Below, one piece after another: positions 5,436 to 12,503 of a stretch of DNA of 12,503 nucleotides. The stretch is from Clostridiales bacterium (GTDB lineage: Bacteria > Bacillota > Clostridia > Oscillospirales > Oscillospiraceae): the NCBI GenBank assembly GCA_019418025.1, contig DYCR01000041.1, positions 1 to 12,503 on the forward strand, written 5' to 3'. The notes under the pieces were generated by a model. It was given only the letters and a program-made list of their open reading frames with translations. It was not told where the DNA came from and searched no databases. Both the position numbers and the translations under genes were made by a program. Numbering within the stretch: the first letter of the stretch is position 1; the number at the start of each line of letters is the position of its first letter.

Positions 5436-7451
5436 TTACGCTTCATCCATCATTTGCAAAAGCAAATAAACAGCAGGTTGATGCTTTTCAATCCATTCCA
5501 ACTCATTCCGGTTTCTAATGGATATTGCCGCATTTTTCCACGCGTCAAAATATTCCTGACCGGTCTCTGCTTCAAGCCGGAGTGAGGCCTCCGGAGCAAT
5601 ATCATCTATGACTGCCCGCATAATATGTCCACGCAAATCAGTCTGTCCACCTGAAAGGAACTCAGAAAAGCAGTAGCGCAGTGCGTCCTGTCCATAGCTG
5701 ACCAGTTCTTGGTATTCCTCTTTGTGTTCATCGATATAATCACCAGGGTTAGATGAGGCTGCAGGTGAGGCTTGAATGATATCCAATAACCCTGCGATTC
5801 TCGTATCAACATCAGAGGAAACCGATTCAAGAGAATCTGATGATCCCCCGTTTCGTGTGAAAGAAGCGATCATGTCATCCGTCCCGGCTCTGCCGAAGGA
5901 GATCACCCCCATATTCCCAATCAAATCAAAGGCCGCAGCTGCACACCCTTCAAAATCTTCCCTCTGGACATGATCTTTTCCAGTGACAAAAACTGTAAGC
6001 TCGTAAGGTTCTGTATCCGTTTGCAGCCGGATCGATGAATAGCGGTAATCCTTGGGATACGGGAGAAGCTGCGCAATTTGATCGACTCTCGTGGCATCCC
6101 CGATATACTCAGTTCGGTACTGCCCCAGATCTGTGGCGGACATCGCTTCTGTCCTTACCGCAATATTATCCACATTCACATATACGATCTTATCCTGATC
6201 CGTATCATTTTGTACATGAACACCGATCTTGAACCATGCACCTTTTTCCGCTGCCATCTTTACGGGCATCCCCGGCGTGAGATATTCCGGTTCATATGCC
6301 GTTTCTGTTTTTACCTGCACAGGCTTCAAAACCACTTCTGCATCGCCAAGACCATCGCCGGATGTTATGGTGATATGCTTTCCAAGGGGAGAAATTTCTT
6401 CATCCGCGTAAACAAAATCTTCTTGGCTTCCGGCGGGAATTACGATTCTAAGGCTGAAACGGTCCTGTTTGGGGTTTGTCAGGAAGCACACGGCAATCAC
6501 GATACAAGCAGCTGCGGATATCAGGATCATCCAAAATGTCGGTTTCTTATAATGCATTACAGACTTCACCCTTTCTTTCACACCTGCTTCACCAAAAGCC
6601 AACGGGCAGGCTGCCACTCGACGGCGGTTTACGCTGAAGGATACCAATGCCTGCGTGTAATCGGCTCGCTGTTGGCTGCCAAGACGCTTGATCACCTTTT
6701 CATCACAGGCAAGTTCAATGTCACGGCACAGCAGTATGTACGCCAACCACATCAGAGGATTGAACCAGTGAAGCGCCAGTAATAGAAAGCCAAAAGGCTT
6801 CCACCAGTGGTCTTTGCGGCGGATATGGGCCTTTTCATGGGCAGTTACATATTCAAGACGCTGCCCATCCAGCTTAAACGGCAGATAGATTTTCGGTTTG
6901 ACGACACCCAGAACAAATGGGAATACCACATTCTCACTCTGGTAGATATTTTCTTTGTAAAGGACGGCAGCAGCAAGCTTGTAACGCAGATGAAAATAAC
7001 TGAATGCCGTATACAGGAGCAGTGCAAACACACCTGTCAGCCAAACAGTGGACAGAACGGGGATGACGGTATTTTCAACGGTAGACGGTTCCGTTAAGCG
7101 GTCGTGTTTCGTGACCACATAATAACCGCCCTCGCCGTCAGCAACCGGCTCTCTTCCGGCGTCGATAGCGACATCATAGTAAGCCGAATCAGGATAGTGG
7201 ATGTCGATATCTCCAATATAATCATCCCCCCATTGCGAAATCAATTCTCCACTTCCGAGGAAATCGGGAATCAGGGAAATATGGCTTTCAATGGTAAACG
7301 GACAGACCAGCCTGACAGCCACGATCCCCCAAAGCAGAACATATACCCATTTGGGCGCGTTTTTCAGTATGAACCTGAATATCAGCACAGCTAAGACAAG
7401 CCAGCTTGCAGACATGCTCATGGTGACGATTTTCAGAAAGATTTCGTTCAT
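5436..7451 (-). CDS. blaR1: BlaR1-family M56 metallopeptidase receptor with DUF4825 region
   Basis: A membrane zinc protease that senses an outside signal and inactivates the partner repressor. The 671-residue protein has hydrophobic segments at about 8-28, 34-51, 128-150, 218-241 and 305-324. The M56 core holds HEKAH (205-209; zinc ligands His205 and His209, catalytic Glu206), the third-ligand helix IELACDEK (245-252, Glu246) and the family motif HWFNPL (228-233). The extracellular C-terminal half (about 330-671) is not a penicillin-binding domain. Residues about 440-530 resemble DUF4825 (YIGDATRVDQIAQLLPYP, then PYELTVFVTG), so the ligand is probably not a beta-lactam bound at a Ser-x-x-Lys site. 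The ATG overlaps the upstream blaI stop (ATGA) and has a purine-rich GGAAGGGGGGAG before it, so the two genes are translationally coupled. No beta-lactamase gene lies nearby. Family is firm; signal and targets are unknown. Confidence 0.9.
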   Translation of the reverse strand: MNEIFLKIVTMSMSASWLVLAVLIFRFILKNAPKWVYVLLWGIVAVRLVCPFTIESHISLIPDFLGSGELISQWGDDYIGDIDIHYPDSAYYDVAIDAGREPVADGEGGYYVVTKHDRLTEPSTVENTVIPVLSTVWLTGVFALLLYTAFSYFHLRYKLAAAVLYKENIYQSENVVFPFVLGVVKPKIYLPFKLDGQRLEYVTAHEKAHIRRKDHWWKPFGFLLLALHWFNPLMWLAYILLCRDIELACDEKVIKRLGSQQRADYTQALVSFSVNRRRVAACPLAFGEAGVKERVKSVMHYKKPTFWMILISAAACIVIAVCFLTNPKQDRFSLRIVIPAGSQEDFVYADEEISPLGKHITITSGDGLGDAEVVLKPVQVKTETAYEPEYLTPGMPVKMAAEKGAWFKIGVHVQNDTDQDKIVYVNVDNIAVRTEAMSATDLGQYRTEYIGDATRVDQIAQLLPYPKDYRYSSIRLQTDTEPYELTVFVTGKDHVQREDFEGCAAAAFDLIGNMGVISFGRAGTDDMIASFTRNGGSSDSLESVSSDVDTRIAGLLDIIQASPAASSNPGDYIDEHKEEYQELVSYGQDALRYCFSEFLSGGQTDLRGHIMRAVIDDIAPEASLRLEAETGQEYFDAWKNAAISIRNRNELEWIEKHQPAVYLLLQMMDEA

Positions 7452-7819
7452 TGCGCTCCCCCCTTCCTGATCTGATCGATCATCTCCTGAACCTCATCAA
7501 GATCCTTGTCAGAAAGATCCTGACGTCTGGTAAAGGCCGCGATAAATGCAGGCAGTGACCCTTCAAATTTCTTTTCTACCAGTTCCTCAATTTCAGAAGC
7601 TTGCGCCTCGTCTTTGGAAACAAGGGATGTAACGATCCCATTCTCACTTTTCAAAATCCCACGCTGACCTAAGCGCTTGATCACGGTATATGTAGTTGTT
7701 CGCTTCCATCCCAGCTTCTCCTGACACAGCTTTACAAGTTCCACCGCCGTGACCGGCTCGTGTTCCCACATGATCAGACAAAACCGATATTCGCTTTCGT
7801 GTATTTTGGGAATTTCCAT
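7448..7819 (-). CDS. blaI: BlaI/MecI/CopY-family repressor
   Basis: A dimeric winged-helix repressor of 123 residues, the usual family length. The start MEIPKIHESEYRFCLIMW, then AVELVKLC, KRTTTYTVIKRL and GILKSENGIVTSLVS, are the successive helices and wing of the BlaI family. The C-terminal half (about 70-123) is the dimerisation and protease-cleaved region. I place the start at ATG 7819 because AGGAGG (7828-7833) stands 8 bp upstream. A GTG three codons earlier overlaps that Shine-Dalgarno and is unlikely. It is co-transcribed with blaR1 through a 4-bp overlap and should bind the palindrome in its own promoter. Cleavage after BlaR1 activation is known for the family and inferred here. Confidence 0.92.
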   Translation of the reverse strand: MEIPKIHESEYRFCLIMWEHEPVTAVELVKLCQEKLGWKRTTTYTVIKRLGQRGILKSENGIVTSLVSKDEAQASEIEELVEKKFEGSLPAFIAAFTRRQDLSDKDLDEVQEMIDQIRKGGAQ

Positions 7820-7844
7820 GTTCAACACCTCCTGTCTACCACAT

Positions 7845-7862
7845 TAGACTATATATAGTCTA
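7845..7862. promoter_or_regulatory. BlaI operator palindrome
   Basis: TAGACTATATATAGTCTA is a perfect 18-bp palindrome just upstream of blaI, overlapping the -10 box. It is AT-rich in the centre with GAC/GTC flanks, as in operators of BlaI/MecI/CopY-type repressors. A further half-site, GTCTA (7834-7838), lies toward the gene. Autoregulation is the natural reading. Confidence 0.75.
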
Positions 7863-7885
7863 CGATAGCAGACAAAAGAAGTCAA
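7857..7885 (-). promoter_or_regulatory. Promoter of the blaI-blaR1 operon
   Basis: On the minus strand TTGACT (complement of 7880-7885) and TAGACT (complement of 7857-7862) are 17 bp apart. The -10 box forms one arm of the operator palindrome, so repressor binding would block RNA polymerase. An alternative -10, TATATA, lies inside the palindrome with a longer spacer. Confidence 0.6.
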
Positions 7886-7960
7886 TAGAATTTCAATAAA
7901 TTTAAGACATCCGCCGGCGGTATGTTCTCTCAGCAGTGATGTAAACGCGCAGCGTTGTGA

Positions 7961-8001
7961 GGCCCCAGTGGGCGGAATCGTTCCACCTACTGGGGCCTTT
8001 T
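7961..8001. terminator. GC-rich hairpin between two operons
   Basis: GGCCCCAGT (7961-7969) pairs perfectly with ACTGGGGCC (7989-7997), with further GGAA/TTCC pairing inside. TTTT follows on the plus strand only. On the minus strand, where it would serve the GH2 operon ending at 8044, the following sequence is TCACAACG, a poor U-tract. It probably ends the GH2 transcript with low efficiency, or it terminates an unrecognised plus-strand RNA. No gene is visible in 7886-8043. Confidence 0.55.
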
Positions 8002-8043
8002 GCACGCTATGTTGTTTTCAGACTGCTCTGGTGTCCGGACATA

Positions 8044-10479
8044 TCACAGCATCCATTCCGCCTTACACAGCCCTTCAGCCTCTGCCGTCACACGCAAAGG
8101 CTCCGTCCCGTTGCGGCGAACCACCGCCAGTGCCAGTCCATGAAATGTGCTGCGGGTATTGCTGCTCTCGGATTCGTGGCAGGCAGGATCTCCATTGCCG
8201 ACACCGATGATCGTACCGCCTTCGGCGAAGAACGTGACCGGCACACAGGCACGGTGACAGGTCAGACCGGAATCATCTGCAACAGATACCTTGAGCAGGA
8301 CCTCCTGCTGACCAAGATACACCGGCTCAAGCCGGAGCATTGATGGCTTGTCTGGTGTACAGTGGGTCTGTTCTGCCACCTGCACGCCGTTTTGATATCC
8401 AACTGCGCGCAAGGTACCCGGTTCATAGACCACCTCCCATGCACTCACAAGACCAAGTGTATGCACCTTTCGTCCGGCACTGACCCCGTTGACGAACAAT
8501 TCCACCTCCTGACAGTTGGAATACAGCTCGATACGGACATTTTTCCCGATCATTTCATCATCAAGATCCCAGCTCGGCAGGCAATGCACCATCGGTTCCG
8601 ATGTCCACAGGCTGCGCCAGTAATAAAATACATCCTTCTCAAATCCACAGTAATCCATGGCACCGTAGCTGCTCACAACAGCAGGCCAGTTCCACGGGAA
8701 GGTTTCCCCCCGATAATCAAATGCCGTCCAAACAAACATTCCACCCAACTGCGGTGTCGTGACCAGATTGTTGAAAAAGGTACGTGTCAGTCCCAATGCA
8801 GAAACTGCACCTCCCATTGTGCCGGGATCAATACCGTTGCGACGCATGAGCTTGCAGTAGTAATTTTCGCCCTCGTAGCAGTCGCACCATCCACGCTCCG
8901 GAGAATCCTCATACACGCCGCGGGTCGAAAGAAAGCTCACATCCTCGGTTGCCATGACCCTTCCCTGCGGATATTGCGCTAAAAACGCTCTCGCCTGACC
9001 GTTGTCGTAGTTGTATCCGGCTACATCGGACAAGGCTACATAGGAAATATCCTCCCGGCCAAACTGCGTTGCGGTCGTAAATGCCCGGGTGTGATCCAGT
9101 GCGTGCCCCAGATCCAGCAGACGCTTTAAGATCCGGCGGCCCTGCGGCTGGCACTCGATAAATTCCTCATTTTCCAGACAGTACATATAGACTGACGGAT
9201 GATTTCGAGAGCTGCGGATCATATCCTCCAGATCCGCAATGCTCTCAGCCTGAACATCAAAGTGACGCACCTCGTTCAGTACCAGAATGCCCATACGGTC
9301 GCACTCCTCCAGTAATGCACGGGTTGCGGCATGGTGTGCCGAACGGTAAGCGTTGCCCCCCATATCCTTGATGCGCTGCAGGCGATATCGCAAAATATCC
9401 CTCGTCATGGCGGTGCCCGTTCCGGCAAAATCCTGATGGACGCATACGCCCTTCAATTCCACCGCACGTCCGTTCAGAAGCAGTCCGTCATGGGTATAGA
9501 CCGCCGTGCGTACGCCAAATGCTACCGAGTCTGTATCCTCAGTTCCCTCACTCAGCTCCACCTCTGCACGGTACAGATTGGGATGCTCCAGATCCCACAG
9601 CTCAGGCTGCTCCAAACTGAATTCTGCTTCGGCATCGGCACACGTGAACCCCTTGACCGCTGCCGAGACTGTTTTTTGTGCTGCAAGCTTTCCATCCGGT
9701 GTATAAATGCGGAAGCATGTACTTCCTGACCAGTCACTGAGTGTGCTGTTTTCAATTTCAGCAGATACATGCACAGAAGCACTGCCGTTTTCCAGTTTTA
9801 CCGTATGAGCGAAAATGCCGTCGTGGGCCACATGCACTCTGGGCAGGCAGTGCAGCCAAGTATCTCGATAGATGCCCGCTCCGTCACTCCACCAGCCTTC
9901 CAGTTCAAAGGAGTCTGTCCGTACCAGAATGACATTTTGTCCCTCGTCTCCATACTGAGCATATTCGGAAATATCCACCATAAACCCGGAGTAGCCGGAA
10001 AAGTGCTGAGCAATCAGGCATCCGTTCACCCAGATGGATGCATTGTGCATGACTCCCTCAAACTCCAATAGGACCCGCATACCTTCTGCTTCTGCCGGCA
10101 GAGAAAACACCTTTCGGTAATATCCAATGCCGTTGGGCAGGCAGTCACTGCCTACGTTGGTCATGCCGGGTGCAGTCTGGTCTTGATCGTCCGGAGGGAT
10201 ATAATCCTGACGACTGTGCCAGTCATGGGGCAGCGTGACCGGCTCCCAGTGGTCTGTCAGCTCCGGCACCAGATGGATCACCTGATTGCCGGCCTCCTTC
10301 CCCTGCGAACCAAACAGCGTCCAGTAGCGCTCCGGCAGCGGATAAAAGCCGCCTTCTGCATTGGTCAGGTTGGAAGCACCGCCGCCTGTTCCGGTTTTTG
10401 TACGTGCCGTGCAGGGCTTTTGCTCCAGTTCTCCCTGATGAAACTGCCACCCATCGTTAAATTGTGTTTTACGTTCCAT
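8044..10479 (-). CDS. GH2 family beta-galactosidase-like glycoside hydrolase
   Basis: A retaining exo-glycosidase of 811 residues without a signal peptide, so cytoplasmic. The N-terminal jelly-roll sugar-binding domain includes VTLPHDWHSRQDY (81-93), GIGYYRKVFSLP (117-128), WVNG (150-153) and WWSDGAGIYRDTWL (196-209). An Ig-like middle domain precedes a TIM barrel starting near 330 (LLLNGRAVELKGVCVHQD). The barrel carries NHPSVYMYCLENEE (426-439, acid/base Glu438), RVMATED (507-513, probable nucleophile Glu512) and MFVWTAFDYRGE (581-592). A DUF4982-like segment (about 640-705) and a C-terminal Ig-like domain with GTIIGVGNGDP (755-765) complete it, an architecture common in gut beta-galactosidases. 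The start is ATG 10479 because AGGAGG lies 9 bp upstream; the longer frame to 10626 only overlaps the MFS gene. The gene begins 17 bp after the MFS stop and is surely co-transcribed. Exact substrate is not proven; beta-galactoside is the best guess, other GH2 activities remain possible. Confidence 0.88.
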   Translation of the reverse strand: MERKTQFNDGWQFHQGELEQKPCTARTKTGTGGGASNLTNAEGGFYPLPERYWTLFGSQGKEAGNQVIHLVPELTDHWEPVTLPHDWHSRQDYIPPDDQDQTAPGMTNVGSDCLPNGIGYYRKVFSLPAEAEGMRVLLEFEGVMHNASIWVNGCLIAQHFSGYSGFMVDISEYAQYGDEGQNVILVRTDSFELEGWWSDGAGIYRDTWLHCLPRVHVAHDGIFAHTVKLENGSASVHVSAEIENSTLSDWSGSTCFRIYTPDGKLAAQKTVSAAVKGFTCADAEAEFSLEQPELWDLEHPNLYRAEVELSEGTEDTDSVAFGVRTAVYTHDGLLLNGRAVELKGVCVHQDFAGTGTAMTRDILRYRLQRIKDMGGNAYRSAHHAATRALLEECDRMGILVLNEVRHFDVQAESIADLEDMIRSSRNHPSVYMYCLENEEFIECQPQGRRILKRLLDLGHALDHTRAFTTATQFGREDISYVALSDVAGYNYDNGQARAFLAQYPQGRVMATEDVSFLSTRGVYEDSPERGWCDCYEGENYYCKLMRRNGIDPGTMGGAVSALGLTRTFFNNLVTTPQLGGMFVWTAFDYRGETFPWNWPAVVSSYGAMDYCGFEKDVFYYWRSLWTSEPMVHCLPSWDLDDEMIGKNVRIELYSNCQEVELFVNGVSAGRKVHTLGLVSAWEVVYEPGTLRAVGYQNGVQVAEQTHCTPDKPSMLRLEPVYLGQQEVLLKVSVADDSGLTCHRACVPVTFFAEGGTIIGVGNGDPACHESESSNTRSTFHGLALAVVRRNGTEPLRVTAEAEGLCKAEWML

Positions 10480-10496
10480 ATTATGCTGCCTCCTTT

Positions 10497-11855
10497 TTAC
10501 TCTGCATCCAAAGCCATGCCTGCCGTCTCTTTTGTTGTGAACACCAAAAACAGCATGGACAGCCCCAATGTTGCAATGCCGCCCACCAGACACAGGGGCT
10601 TCAGTGGGATAAACGTGACGAGCCATGCAAACAAAGCCGTAGCAACCAGAGATGCAATCAAAGATACCATCCCGAATACACTGCCGATCGATGCACGCAG
10701 GCGGGTAGGTGCAACTTCAGAAGCCATCAGGCTGATGGAGTTGTTGGAAGTCCAATAGCTTCCGATCGCACCGCCCAGCAGCAGGCCTACCATCAACGGC
10801 GGCATGCCGGCTCCTGCACCGTAAATATAGCCTCCCAAACAAACCATTGCCAGTACACCGAACAGAATAACGGTAAATTTTCTTCCTTTTTTGTCGCTGA
10901 TGAAGCCGCTGATAAACAGCAGTGCCGCCCAAGAAATGGGATAGGCGAACAACGCCGTTGTGACTGCCTCCGTGCTCATTCCGCTCATGGTCATCAGCGA
11001 TTCATAAAAACCGGTGAAGGGCATCATCGCACACATAAACAGTGCCATGGAGATCATCTGCATCAGCAGCTGTCTGTTATGTATGATCGCGCGGAAAGCC
11101 GGCAGCAGACCGACCTTTTCTTTTTTAGAGTCTGCCGCAGCTTCCTCTCCGGACAGCTCACGCTCCAGTGTCTCGATGCGACGCTGCATGAAAACGTCTG
11201 TTTCACGGCAGGCAAACAGCGCAATCACCGCAAGTCCTATGCCGGCAATGGCAGGGATCAGGTAAACAAATCTCCAGTTGCCGCCATCGGCACCTATGAA
11301 TGCACCGCGTACCACTGCAATCAGTACAATGCCAATGGTACCGATGCTTTTGGTCACGGAAAAGAATGTTCCGCGCTTATCGGGAGGAGAGACTTCCATG
11401 GCATACAGCACCTGAAAATCCGTTGCCGTAAAGAAACCGATCACCGTCCGGCCCAGAAAATACAGGAATGCGTTTTCTGCACAGGCACAGATCAGCATGC
11501 CGCTGCCCATCCCCAGTGCGCTCAGGATAAAAAAGATCCGGCGCCCATAGCGGTCTGCCAGTGTTTTGTAGAATGTAGCAGCCAGAGATGCAATCAGCGT
11601 CAGCAGTGAAACGACTGACATAAGGGAAAGTCCTGCGGTGTAATCCATCCCCATCTGGTTTACGAACAGATCGTTGATAATGGAGGACTGGATCGCTCCG
11701 GAGGAGCTGCTGGCATACTCATCGAGCAAATGAACCAGGGCAATCATGACGATCAGCATTGCACTGTAACCCCGATACGGCTTCTTGTCCAGCTGGCGCC
11801 TCCATTTTTCCAGTTCTTTTTGCTTTTTCTGCTGTTTGGCGGCGATAGTATTCAT
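10497..11855 (-). CDS. MFS transporter, sugar-porter-like
   Basis: A 12-helix major facilitator of 452 residues, the usual size. A basic cytoplasmic N-terminus (1-30) precedes the first helix. The loop 2-3 signature KTLADRYGRR (97-106) and its repeat in the second half, GFISDKKGRK (317-326), are the MFS motif A. EVAPTRLRASIGS (380-392) resembles the conserved FPTRLRA segment of metabolite:H+ symporters and sugar porters. A charged central cytoplasmic loop (about 217-250) separates the halves. The start at ATG 11855 follows AAGGAGA with 7 bp spacing; the frame continues upstream to 11954 without support. It is the first gene of the operon with the GH2 enzyme and probably imports its substrate by proton symport. 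Substrate is inferred from context only. Confidence 0.88.
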   Translation of the reverse strand: MNTIAAKQQKKQKELEKWRRQLDKKPYRGYSAMLIVMIALVHLLDEYASSSSGAIQSSIINDLFVNQMGMDYTAGLSLMSVVSLLTLIASLAATFYKTLADRYGRRIFFILSALGMGSGMLICACAENAFLYFLGRTVIGFFTATDFQVLYAMEVSPPDKRGTFFSVTKSIGTIGIVLIAVVRGAFIGADGGNWRFVYLIPAIAGIGLAVIALFACRETDVFMQRRIETLERELSGEEAAADSKKEKVGLLPAFRAIIHNRQLLMQMISMALFMCAMMPFTGFYESLMTMSGMSTEAVTTALFAYPISWAALLFISGFISDKKGRKFTVILFGVLAMVCLGGYIYGAGAGMPPLMVGLLLGGAIGSYWTSNNSISLMASEVAPTRLRASIGSVFGMVSLIASLVATALFAWLVTFIPLKPLCLVGGIATLGLSMLFLVFTTKETAGMALDAE

Positions 11856-11890
11856 GACGTAATCTCCTTCCACTTGTGTTTTGTTGTCTA

Positions 11891-11920
11891 TTGACAATTT
11901 ATCTACCAATAGAGTACAAT
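11891..11920 (+). promoter_or_regulatory. Promoter of the AraC-type regulator
   Basis: TTGACA (11891-11896) and TACAAT (11915-11920) are 18 bp apart, a strong sigma-A-like promoter reading toward the AraC gene. The -35 box lies in a small dyad, TTGTC-TATT-GACAA (11884-11897), a possible operator between the divergent genes. Confidence 0.65.
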
Positions 11921-11939
11921 CATTTGTGCATAAAAACAA
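11911..11939 (-). promoter_or_regulatory. Possible promoter of the MFS-GH2 operon
   Basis: On the minus strand TTGTTT (complement of 11934-11939) and TACTCT (complement of 11911-11916) are 17 bp apart. The boxes are weak, as expected of a promoter that needs an AraC-type activator. They overlap the divergent promoter, which would tie both directions together. Confidence 0.4.
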
Positions 11940-12001
11940 TGTCACACTTCCCATCGAAAGAGCAAAAGTGTATCATATTTTTCACCTTTTGGAGGTCGCA
12001 T

Positions 12002-12503
12002 ATGAATGGTTCACCAATGACGGAATATGATTATGCCGAGATTCTCTCAGAGCTGACTGATCCTGATGACAGCATTCCGATTAAATCACCCCGGCGGTAT
12101 CGGCGTTGGATCTCCTCATTGACGGTCAGCATGTGGAGCATGGACCTTCAGCGAGGTGCGATGTATCTGATGGCAGATTGGGACGGTGTACAGCAGTGGA
12201 CATATTCTCAAAAGGAAATGTATCAGATTTTGAATAATTACCCTGTTGAGCGGCAGTATCACTACCATGACTACTACGAGCTGCTGTACGTCATGGATGG
12301 AGAGGTCAATGAGTGGATCGAAGAGGAGTGTCTGTGTCTGCAAAGAGGCGATGCCGTTTTACTGGATAAGAATATACGCCACGCAGAAGAATATTTAAGC
12401 TTTGCCAGTTGTGTGTTTCTCAGTCTGGATACCAACTGCGTAGAGCGTTTACTGGCCAATGAACCACATTTTACCGACAACCAGACCGTCATGCATTTTT
12501 TCT
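12002..12503 (+). CDS. AraC-type regulator, N-terminal part (cut by window end)
   Basis: The frame is open from ATG 12002 to the window end, giving 167 residues. GGAGG (11991-11995) lies 6 bp upstream. Residues 84-131 form a cupin sugar-sensing fold: RQYHYHDYYELLYVMDGEV is the usual HxHxxYEL strand pair, followed by LQRGDAVLLDKNIRHAEEY. This is the N-terminal domain of many AraC/XylS-family activators of carbohydrate operons. The DNA-binding helix-turn-helix pair should lie beyond the window. It diverges from the MFS-GH2 operon with overlapping promoters, the normal arrangement for a local activator. An unrelated cupin protein is possible but less likely given the context. Confidence 0.8.
   Translation, partial: MNGSPMTEYDYAEILSELTDPDDSIPIKSPRRYRRWISSLTVSMWSMDLQRGAMYLMADWDGVQQWTYSQKEMYQILNNYPVERQYHYHDYYELLYVMDGEVNEWIEEECLCLQRGDAVLLDKNIRHAEEYLSFASCVFLSLDTNCVERLLANEPHFTDNQTVMHFF

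Noticed and set aside
5189..5518. Plus-strand frame of 109 codons across the bidirectional terminator
   Set aside because: It begins inside or beside the terminator stem and runs antisense into blaR1, with no ribosome binding site.
7820..7828. GTG start for the blaI repressor
   Set aside because: This GTG overlaps the Shine-Dalgarno itself; ATG 7819 has the right spacing.
10480..10626. N-terminal extension of the GH2 gene
   Set aside because: The 49 extra codons overlap the end of the MFS gene in another frame. The ATG at 10479 has AGGAGG at proper spacing and begins the usual GH2 N-terminus.
10464..11609. Open frame of 381 codons on the plus strand
   Set aside because: Antisense to the MFS gene, rich in Cys, His and Gln as expected of a shadow, and without a ribosome binding site.
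11856..11954. N-terminal extension of the MFS gene
   Set aside because: The extension runs through the divergent promoter region and has no ribosome binding site, while ATG 11855 has a good one.
1..12503. CRISPR array, tRNA or rRNA
   Set aside because: No regularly spaced repeats with unique spacers, no cloverleaf with a TTCGA-type arm and no rRNA segments were seen on either strand.

Overview
The window looks like chromosome from a gut-type Clostridia (Bacillota). The support is strong AGGAGG ribosome binding sites, moderate G+C by eye, a Gram-positive cell-wall-anchored adhesin with a PNTGD-type sorting signal, a BlaI/BlaR1 pair with a DUF4825 sensor region, and a GH2 glycosidase/MFS/AraC sugar locus. 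Genus cannot be fixed from the sequence alone. Almost everything reads on the minus strand (right to left).

Layout from left to right. (1) 1-111: two tandem hairpins at the window edge, possibly the end of an IS200/IS605-type element, then the terminator of the adhesin gene. (2) 112-3861 (-): a 1249-residue thioester-domain (TED) adhesin with a signal peptide, a Cys-Gln thioester domain, about eight isopeptide-type Ig-like repeats, a Pro-rich stalk and a sortase signal. (3) 3862-4341: a roughly 430-nt leader for that gene. It has a good promoter with two helically phased direct repeats, two possible upstream ORFs, two consecutive intrinsic terminators inside the second of these, and a stem abutting the adhesin Shine-Dalgarno. 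This looks like an attenuation or riboregulator system and is the most interesting part of the window. (4) 4440-5111: a gene graveyard. A doubly truncated, frameshifted dppB/dppC-type permease remnant on the minus strand abuts a headless membrane-protein fragment on the plus strand. (5) 5199-5247: a bidirectional terminator. (6) 5436-7819 (-): a blaR1-like M56 metalloprotease receptor and its blaI/mecI-type repressor, overlapping by 4 bp, with a perfect 18-bp operator over the -10 box. (7) 8044-11855 (-): a two-gene operon of an MFS transporter followed by a cytoplasmic GH2 beta-galactosidase-like enzyme. (8) 12002-12503 (+): the start of a divergent AraC-type regulator with an N-terminal cupin, cut by the window edge.

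How the genes may work together: the AraC-type protein probably controls MFS import and GH2 hydrolysis of a galactoside-like sugar. The BlaR1/BlaI pair should sense an extracellular signal, cleave the repressor and derepress its own operon plus unknown targets elsewhere, since no beta-lactamase is present here. The adhesin should bind host or matrix nucleophiles covalently through its thioester, with expression gated by its long 5' leader.
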